NCBI GenBank assembly: GCA_041568335.1
Contig: JBFFZZ010000155.1
Coordinates: 1-7,325 of the forward strand
DNA length: 7,325 nucleotides
From: WVWW01 sp041568335
GTDB lineage: Bacteria; Acidobacteriota; Polarisedimenticolia; Polarisedimenticolales; Polarisedimenticolaceae
Direction of reading: 5' to 3'
The notes below the pieces were generated by a model that was not told the origin of the DNA, did not search any database, and saw only the letters and a program-made list of their open reading frames with translations. Below are positions 1 through 4,620 of this stretch, piece after piece; within the stretch, counting starts at the first letter, position 1, and each line of letters begins with the position of its first letter. The translations under genes and the position numbers were made by a program.

Positions 1-1
1 C

Positions 2-634
2 GAAGCCCTCGAGGGCCGGGATTACGCGGTGCGGCTGAGCAACCACACCCGCCAACGGGTCGCCGTAGCGCTATCGGTCGACGGCCTCAACAGCATCGAC
101 GCCAAGACCACCACGGCCCGCGACGCCTCGAAATGGATCCTCGGCCCGCATGACAGCATCACGATCGAGGGCTGGCAGATCAGCGGCGCGAAGGCGCGCC
201 GCTTCTTCTTCACGACCGAGGACCGCTCCTACGGCGAGTGGCTCGGCAAGACCGACAACCTCGGCATCATCTCCGCGGCGTTCTTTCGCGAGAAGCGGCC
301 GCGACCGGTCCCGTATTCGCGGCAGGAGAAAGACTCGCAGCGCCGCGACGCGGCGGACAGCCCGCGAGCGGGACGCATGAGCGCCCCCGAGGCCGAAGGC
401 CTCAGCGACGACCATGCGGCGACGGGCATCGGCGAGAAGATCGATCATCGCGTACGACGCGTGCGCTTCGATGCCGAACGACGTCCCGCGTCCGTCGTGA
501 ACATCCGCTACGAGTATCGCGATGCGCTGGTGCGTCTCGGTGTGCTGCCGGAAGGGCGCGATCCGCTATCGCGGCGTGAGCGCGCGCGTGGATTCGAGGA
601 CACCGGGTTCGCACCGGATCCGTGGGGTCGATAG
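2..634 (+). CDS. conserved hypothetical protein, 5'-truncated by window edge
   Basis: The frame is open from base 2 to a TAG at 632-634, giving 210 residues with the true start outside the window. A GTG at 29 is an internal Val and not the start, because good family-like sequence (EALEGRDYAV) precedes it. Visible residues 1-100 look like a compact beta-rich domain of a family of uncharacterised proteins: a stretch ending in SVDGLN, then a GP-type turn before IEGW, then FFFTTEDRSY and a GII-SAAFFRE block. A low-complexity, charged linker follows (about 101-140). A conserved-looking C-terminal part runs from TGIGEKIDHRV through VVNIRYEYRDALVRLGVLP to GFAPDPWGR. I recognise this only as a conserved hypothetical pattern; no enzymatic motif is visible. 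It converges on the VWA gene, with 19 bases between the stops and no strong terminator. The function is unknown; that it is a real gene is nearly certain. Confidence 0.85.
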   Translation, partial: EALEGRDYAVRLSNHTRQRVAVALSVDGLNSIDAKTTTARDASKWILGPHDSITIEGWQISGAKARRFFFTTEDRSYGEWLGKTDNLGIISAAFFREKRPRPVPYSRQEKDSQRRDAADSPRAGRMSAPEAEGLSDDHAATGIGEKIDHRVRRVRFDAERRPASVVNIRYEYRDALVRLGVLPEGRDPLSRRERARGFEDTGFAPDPWGR

Positions 635-653
635 CGATCTGGGCGGCCGGCCC

Positions 654-1283
654 TTACTTCCCTTCCTTGATCCGCCGCCCGAGATTCGCGATGGCCTCGC
701 GCTTCCGGGCGTACTTCGCCGACTCGGACAACGCATCGAAGGCCTGCCGGATGCCCTGTTTGCTCGCGGCGTACGCGGCGATGTTCTGCGCCTTGATGCC
801 CAGGTCGCCGCCCTCCGCGAACGCATCGACGTTCGCAGCGAGGAAGATGAACTCCCAGCCCAAGGTCGCCTCCTTGTGCCGGATCATCTCCTTGATCTGC
901 CGTTTGGTGAAGATCCCGCTGGCGTTCTCGTGGCCGTCCGTCAGGATGATGCACAGCGTCTGCCCCGGCCGGTCCTTCTCGTCCATTGCCGACAGGCGCG
1001 CGGCGGTCTCCTCGATCGTGCGGCCCGTCGCGTCGAGCAGCGGCGTCATTGCTCCCGGCCGGTACTCGTCGCCGAGCGCCGGGCAGTCCTTCAGGTCGAT
1101 GCCGTCGAGCCACTTCTCGAAGCGGTTGCTGTCGAAGAAGATCGCGGTCAGGTTGGCCTCGCCTTCTTCTTTCTTCTGTTCTTCGATGAACGCGTTGAAG
1201 CCGCCGATCGCGTCCTCACGGATCGACTGCATGCTTCCGCTCGCGTCCAGCAGGATCGTGATATCCGTTCTTTCCTGTTTCAT
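654..1283 (-). CDS. stand-alone VWA (von Willebrand factor A) domain protein
   Basis: This is a 209-residue protein that is essentially one VWA domain. The metal-ion-dependent adhesion site is complete: DASGSM (Asp13, Ser15, Ser17), the Thr of GAMTPLLD (Thr80) and the Asp of LTDG (Asp116). It should therefore bind a divalent cation and a partner protein. The GGFNAFIEEQK stretch is typical of small cytoplasmic bacterial VWA proteins. There is no signal peptide, membrane segment or second domain; the C terminus is a basic helix (AKYARKREAIANLGRRIKEGK). I chose the ATG at 1283 because an AGAGGAGA ribosome binding site lies 6-7 bases upstream; an upstream in-frame start at 1328 would add 15 non-homologous residues and swallow that site. 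It lies 81 nt downstream of the ARPP-1 gene on the same strand, so co-transcription is likely. A scaffold or assembly role is inferred from the family; the partner is unknown, with the ARPP-1 protein the obvious candidate. Confidence 0.93.
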   Translation of the reverse strand: MKQERTDITILLDASGSMQSIREDAIGGFNAFIEEQKKEEGEANLTAIFFDSNRFEKWLDGIDLKDCPALGDEYRPGAMTPLLDATGRTIEETAARLSAMDEKDRPGQTLCIILTDGHENASGIFTKRQIKEMIRHKEATLGWEFIFLAANVDAFAEGGDLGIKAQNIAAYAASKQGIRQAFDALSESAKYARKREAIANLGRRIKEGK

Positions 1284-1309
1284 GTCGTTCTCCTCTCGAG
1301 ATGGAATCC

Positions 1310-1342
1310 GGGCGCGGGGAACGCCCATCGTCCCCCGCGCCC
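1310..1342 (-). other. intercistronic GC hairpin between the ARPP-1 and VWA genes
   Basis: GGGCGCGGGG at 1310-1319 is exactly complementary to CCCCGCGCCC at 1333-1342, a perfect 10-bp all-GC stem with a 13-nt loop. On the minus-strand transcript it begins 22 nt after the ARPP-1 stop and ends 26 nt before the VWA start, leaving the VWA ribosome binding site free. No T-tract follows in the direction of transcription, so it is not a classical intrinsic terminator. A stability, processing or partial-attenuation element that sets the ratio of the two proteins is a reasonable inference. Confidence 0.6.
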
Positions 1343-1364
1343 TTCGATCCGACTGCCCGGCCGC

Positions 1365-2381
1365 CTACGCCCCGCGACGCCGCGACGCGCGCGCCATGCG
1401 GCTGCTCCGCCACGACGTCCAGTCGTCGCCGTTGCCCGGACTCCCCTGCTGCTCGTCGCGGAACACGCACAGGTGCAGCAGCCTGTCGTCGTGCACCAGC
1501 GCACCACCGCTCAGCCCCGAGCCGTCGAAGCGCAGGTCCGTCCCGAGGCCAAGCGCCTCGTGCTCGGTCACGGTCGCGCCCGCGACATCGGCGAGCAGCG
1601 TCCGCGCCGCGTCGACCGGTTGCACGTCGTGCGGCCGGTTGGCCAGCGGCAACGCGTCGAGCGCCCAGCTGCGAACCAGCTTGGGCCACATCTTCGTGAG
1701 CGTCGCCGGCGAGTCGAACAGCTCGACACTGCTGACCTTCCCCGCCAGCGCGAACACCGCGCCGGCCTGGTTGTCGACGAGCGGCAGGTTGCGCACGTAG
1801 TCCTCGAGGCTCGCCCGGTTCTGCTCGAACGTGTCGGTCATCCGCGCCGTCGGGCTCGTCGAGCGCAGCTCGCGCTGCTTCTGCCCGATGTCGTCCCAGA
1901 CGGCGCCCTGGTTGCTGGCCCGGGAGCCGCTCATCCTCATCGCCGCGCTGACGTGCATCGCCTTGCCGGAGCGCGCCCGCGCGTACATGAACTGCGGCGT
2001 CGCGTCGAACCGGTCCGACACGGACGCCCAGCGCCCGGCCTCGACGCACGAGACCGGGATCACGATCTCGCTCTTGCCCGGGACCAGGATCGTCAGGTTG
2101 ACGATCCGGTTCTGCTTCGCCCCGGCGAGCTCCTCGCCGTCGACGACCAGCACCGGCCGGTCGCCTTCGTTGTGGAATTTCAGCTCGGGGACGCTGCCGC
2201 TCCTGCTGGTCTCCGTCACGCGTGCCGTGCCTGCGCGCAGCGCGTCGTCCAGGACCGTGTAGCTCGAGGCCTCCCCGAGGTCCCCGGTGAGGGGGTAGAC
2301 GGACAGTCCCGCGAACGTCCGCGGCTGCCCGACCTCGATCTTCTTCAATGTCTCTGCAATCATCGTCTTCCATGCCTCCAT
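1365..2381 (-). CDS. ARPP-1 family (DUF6569-like) domain protein
   Basis: This 338-residue protein matches the pattern of the ARPP-1 family, named for association with ADP-ribosylglycohydrolases and rhodanese/phosphatase-superfamily proteins. The recognisable signatures, in order, are VYPLTGD (28-34), VVDGEELAGAKQNRIVN (79-95), VIPVSCVEAGRW (107-118), a long charged helix around VWDDIGQKQREL (161-172), and FALAGKVSSVELFDSPATL (210-228). No signal peptide or membrane segment is visible, so it is probably cytoplasmic. The biochemical activity of the family is not established to my knowledge; the conserved D-G-E-E and Q-N-R residues look like a binding or active site. The last ~25 residues are basic and probably disordered. 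Two starts are possible: ATG 2381, preceded by GGTGG at 7-nt spacing, or ATG 2363, preceded by GGAGG and GGAAG. I give the longer one. It is the first gene of a probable two-gene operon with the VWA gene and is divergent from the XRE gene. Confidence 0.85.
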   Translation of the reverse strand: MEAWKTMIAETLKKIEVGQPRTFAGLSVYPLTGDLGEASSYTVLDDALRAGTARVTETSRSGSVPELKFHNEGDRPVLVVDGEELAGAKQNRIVNLTILVPGKSEIVIPVSCVEAGRWASVSDRFDATPQFMYARARSGKAMHVSAAMRMSGSRASNQGAVWDDIGQKQRELRSTSPTARMTDTFEQNRASLEDYVRNLPLVDNQAGAVFALAGKVSSVELFDSPATLTKMWPKLVRSWALDALPLANRPHDVQPVDAARTLLADVAGATVTEHEALGLGTDLRFDGSGLSGGALVHDDRLLHLCVFRDEQQGSPGNGDDWTSWRSSRMARASRRRGA

Positions 2382-2402
2382 CGCCCTGCCACCGACAAAT
2401 TC

Positions 2403-2424
2403 ACTGGCCAGTAACGTTTCTTAC
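2403..2424. promoter_or_regulatory. overlapping palindromes near the ARPP-1 promoter (putative operator)
   Basis: ACTGGCCAGT (2403-2412) is a perfect 10-bp palindrome. It overlaps an inverted repeat GTAA-N6-TTAC (2411-2424). On the minus strand these lie at and just downstream of the predicted -10 element and start point of the ARPP-1-VWA operon, where a bound repressor would block transcription. The adjacent divergent XRE gene is the natural candidate ligand. The symmetry is seen directly; the operator role is inferred. Confidence 0.4.
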
Positions 2425-2451
2425 AATAGCTTTACCCTCCAGTCGTCCGAA
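2423..2451 (-). promoter_or_regulatory. putative sigma70-like promoter of the ARPP-1-VWA operon
   Basis: On the minus strand, TTCGGA (2451-2446) and TATTGT (2428-2423) are separated by 17 bp. They match the -35 and -10 consensus at 3 and 4 of 6 positions, with the TA..T core of the -10 kept. Transcription would begin near 2416, about 35 nt before the ATG at 2381. The match is weak, but the lower-GC setting and the position fit. Confidence 0.3.
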
Positions 2452-2469
2452 CCGGCTTAAAAGTTTGGT

Positions 2470-2510
2470 CTAGGTGGGTGCGCCCTTGTTGTGCTAACCT
2501 AGCATAGCAT
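2470..2510. promoter_or_regulatory. inverted and direct repeats upstream of the XRE gene (putative operator)
   Basis: Three short symmetries are packed together. CTAGGT (2470-2475) is complementary to ACCTAG (2497-2502). TGCTA (2492-2496) is complementary to TAGCA (2500-2504) across three bases. AGCAT is tandemly repeated at 2501-2510. They surround and overlap the spacer and -10 region of the predicted XRE promoter, as expected for autoregulation. Each repeat is short, so chance is possible for any one alone. Confidence 0.4.
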
Positions 2511-2515
2511 ATGAG
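2486..2515 (+). promoter_or_regulatory. putative promoter of the XRE-SGNH operon
   Basis: TTGTTG (2486-2491) and TATGAG (2510-2515) resemble -35 and -10 hexamers separated by 18 bp. The start point would fall near 2522, giving a leader of about 24 nt. The gene itself has a ribosome-binding-like AAGG at 2535-2538 before ATG 2546. The hexamers match consensus only moderately, so the call is tentative. Confidence 0.3.
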
Positions 2516-2545
2516 ATTGCTTTACTGCTACGTCAAGGTAGAAAA

Positions 2546-3826
2546 ATGCAGGATTTGACCATTCCCAGGCGAATCCGGCATTTACGGGAGGACCGGCGGC
2601 TCGCCGCCTACCAGCTGGCGAAGATGGCGGGCATCTCGCCGTCCTACCTTTCGCTGATCGAGTCGGGCCAGAAGCTGCCGTCGGTCGAGGTCGCCGAGCG
2701 GATCGCGAAGGCGCTCGGTGAAGATCCCGAGGTCTTCCGCGCGTGGGTCGAGACGGCGGACGAGCCGGACCTCGACGCGCGTCAAAGCAGGCTGGAGAAG
2801 CTGAGGGCCGTGCAGATCGCGTCTTCCCCGCCGGGCACGATGCTGCACCGGCGCGGGCGCCGGCGAGTGCGTCAGCTCGTGGACGGGTTGGCCCAGAGTG
2901 TCGGGAGGCACGCGTTTCAACGACTCCGGTCCGGTTCGGAGGACTTGGAGGCCGATGAGGAATCGGCGGGGATCGCCGAGCTGGACTACATGCCGCTCGG
3001 CCTCGAGCCGACGGTCCACGTCCCTCTTCTTAAAGAAGGCACCGATCCCGAACGGCTGCGGGCCTCGAGGGGCCGGATCGACGAGACGATCGTCGTCGAC
3101 CGAAGCTTGCTCGATTCCGATCAGGACCCGGACGAGCTGTTCGCCTACCGCGTCACGGACCGTGCGACCGAGCGCGTCCACAACCTGGTGTTGCCCGGCG
3201 ACATCCTGGTCTTCGCGATGAACCCGGAAGGCGTCGATCCGACGGCGGTCTACGCCGTTCGGATGGATCGGAGGATCGTCCTCTCGCGCATCGTCTATGC
3301 CGAGCCGCTGTTGCTGCTCACCCCGGCGGACCACCGGCAGGAGCCGCTCCAGCTCGACGTCGGGAACGAAGAGGGCTTGTACCGTGCGCTGGCCGGTGTC
3401 GTCGTCACGGGCATCCGCACCTGGCGGAAACCGGAGCCATCCGGGCCGCGTGTGCTCACCCCGTCGCTCGGCCGGTCGGGCCGGTTCGAGGAGGGCAGCA
3501 TCGTCCGCGACTGTGAGTGGAAGGAGAACTACGGCTGGCGCCCGGTGCAGCGTGCGGAGGACATGGACTACCTCGACGCGCACCCCGGCTCGACGGTGAA
3601 GTACCGGCTGCTCCGTGACGGTCGCGTGAAGCACGTGCTGGAGATGGACGCCGACCAGTGGCGCGCCGCACTGGGGGATTACTACGAGGGCCCGACCTGG
3701 CGGCGCAACGGCTACATCGTGGCGATCACGAAACGGGTGAGAGGGGAGTACACGGAAGAGTTCCAGGAGCGCTGGGCGGATTACGTGCGGAAGCCGGAGA
3801 GGTCCGAGCGAGCTGAAAGTGTTTGA
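2546..3826 (+). CDS. XRE-family regulator with LexA/S24-like domain lacking the Ser-Lys dyad
   Basis: This is a 426-residue protein. Residues 8-59 are a classic Cro/C1-type helix-turn-helix (LAAYQLAKMAGISPSYLSLI then ESGQKLPSVEVAERIAKALG). Residues 60-150 form a charged linker. Residues 155-295 resemble the C-terminal domain of LexA and phage repressors, with the LVLPGDILVF turn (214-223), AVYAVRMDRRIVLSRI (234-249) and a final GVVVTGIRTW strand (284-293). Aligned by eye to LexA, the catalytic Ser falls on Glu209 and the catalytic Lys on Ser247, so self-cleavage is unlikely; the fold may instead serve dimerisation or ligand sensing. Residues 313-426 form an extra, aromatic-rich part (WKENYGWRP, QWRAALGDYYEGPTW, EEFQERWADYV) that I do not recognise; the usual repressors end near residue 295. 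The ATG at 2546 has AAGG 7 nt upstream. It is divergent from the ARPP-1 operon and overlaps the SGNH gene, so it probably regulates both. Confidence 0.9.
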   Translation: MQDLTIPRRIRHLREDRRLAAYQLAKMAGISPSYLSLIESGQKLPSVEVAERIAKALGEDPEVFRAWVETADEPDLDARQSRLEKLRAVQIASSPPGTMLHRRGRRRVRQLVDGLAQSVGRHAFQRLRSGSEDLEADEESAGIAELDYMPLGLEPTVHVPLLKEGTDPERLRASRGRIDETIVVDRSLLDSDQDPDELFAYRVTDRATERVHNLVLPGDILVFAMNPEGVDPTAVYAVRMDRRIVLSRIVYAEPLLLLTPADHRQEPLQLDVGNEEGLYRALAGVVVTGIRTWRKPEPSGPRVLTPSLGRSGRFEEGSIVRDCEWKENYGWRPVQRAEDMDYLDAHPGSTVKYRLLRDGRVKHVLEMDADQWRAALGDYYEGPTWRRNGYIVAITKRVRGEYTEEFQERWADYVRKPERSERAESV

Positions 3827-4544
3827 CCACTACATCGCCCTAGGCGACTCGATGTCGATCGACCTCTACCCGTCGATCGACCTCGGGCACCGCGACGAGC
3901 TGCCGATCGGCGCGGCCTCGCTGTTCCACACGAACCACGACGAAACGTGGCCGGAGATGGCGGGCAAGGACCTGGTCGCGCGCTTCCCCGGGATCGGGTT
4001 GACCCACCTGACGAGCGACGGCGCGACAACGCAGACCGTGCTGGGTTCTCAACTGCGCACGCTGCGCGAGCACGGTCGCGACGGCGACACGCTGGTCACG
4101 TTGACGGTCGGCGGAAACGACTTGCTCCAGGCGCTCGCCGCCCGCGAGGATCTCGGTGAGTCGGCACGGCGGGTGGCGGCCGGCGTGGAGCGCTGCCTCG
4201 ACGAGATCGCCGCGCTCCTGCCGGGCGCGGTCACGTTGGTCACAACGGTCTACGACCCGACCGACGGCACCGGGAATCTCCCTGGCGTCTCCGAGCAGGT
4301 CGGGGAGTTGCCGATCCGGCACCTCCACATGCTCAACGACCGCATCCGGGCGTGTGGGCAGCGGGAGCGCGTCCATGTGGCCGACGCCGAGCGCCACTTC
4401 CACGGCCACGGGGTGACCGTGCCGCGATCCGAGTGGTGGTACCTGGAGAGCCAGCCCATCGAGCCCAATGCGCGCGGCGCGCACGAGCTGCGCAAGCTGT
4501 GGCTGGAAACGATGAGCGCGCGACCGGCCTCCGCAGGTCCTTGA
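3819..4544 (+). CDS. SGNH/GDSL-type hydrolase with atypical C-terminal block
   Basis: This 241-residue protein has the order of SGNH-hydrolase blocks. Block I is YIALGDSMSID with nucleophile Ser11. The oxyanion Gly is in TSDGATTQT (Gly68). Block III is TVGGNDLL with Asn100. The closing segment is PIEPNARGAHELRKLWLE (213-230). In standard members the last block reads DxxHP; here the residue aligned with the catalytic His is Glu215 in IEPN, and the Asp position is Gln212. His222 or the His-rich HFHGHG (193-198) might substitute. The expected chemistry is esterase, deacetylase or lipase-like, with an unknown substrate. No signal peptide is present, so it is probably cytoplasmic, unlike many secreted GDSL enzymes. 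The GTG start at 3819 overlaps the XRE coding region by 8 nt and implies translational coupling; there is no better upstream start nearby. Real gene: nearly certain. Activity: uncertain. Confidence 0.9.
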   Translation: MFDHYIALGDSMSIDLYPSIDLGHRDELPIGAASLFHTNHDETWPEMAGKDLVARFPGIGLTHLTSDGATTQTVLGSQLRTLREHGRDGDTLVTLTVGGNDLLQALAAREDLGESARRVAAGVERCLDEIAALLPGAVTLVTTVYDPTDGTGNLPGVSEQVGELPIRHLHMLNDRIRACGQRERVHVADAERHFHGHGVTVPRSEWWYLESQPIEPNARGAHELRKLWLETMSARPASAGP

Positions 4545-4568
4545 GAAGTAGACCGGTTTGTTACCTGG

Positions 4569-4598
4569 CCGCCGCCGAGCCAGTCAAGCCTCCGGCGG
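4569..4598 (+). other. weak stem-loop between the SGNH and kinase genes
   Basis: CCGCCG (4569-4574) can pair with CGGCGG (4593-4598) around an 18-nt loop. A T-rich but interrupted stretch (TTATTCTTT, 4608-4616) follows about ten bases later. It could be a poor terminator for the XRE-SGNH transcript or simply chance in a GC-rich gap. I see no convincing promoter in this 76-nt interval. Confidence 0.2.
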
Positions 4599-4620
4599 TG
4601 GATTCGGTTATTCTTTGCGG

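Noticed and set aside
635..653. Terminator between the convergent hypothetical and VWA genes
   Set aside because: Only a small GGCCGGCC self-complementary patch with a 4-bp stem and no T-run; too weak to call.
1284..1328. Earlier start for the VWA gene
   Set aside because: It would add 15 residues without homology and place the strong AGAGGAGA ribosome binding site inside the coding region.
1216..2373. Minus-strand frame of 385 codons overlapping the ARPP-1 gene in another frame
   Set aside because: Arg/Gly/Ala-rich translation with no motif; it is a frame shadow of the ARPP-1 gene.
522..2414. Long plus-strand open frame (630 codons) opposite the VWA and ARPP-1 genes
   Set aside because: It is antisense to two genes with clear family motifs, its translation is Arg/Pro/Val-rich without domains, and such frames are a common by-product of high-GC coding DNA.
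2582..3634. Minus-strand frame of 350 codons opposite the XRE gene
   Set aside because: It is antisense to a gene with an unmistakable helix-turn-helix and shows no domain of its own.
4558..4620. Upstream extension of the kinase start
   Set aside because: The 21 extra residues are Arg/Gly/Ser-rich, unlike kinase N termini, while ATG 4621 sits right before the canonical IGSTIAHYRI-type start of such kinases.
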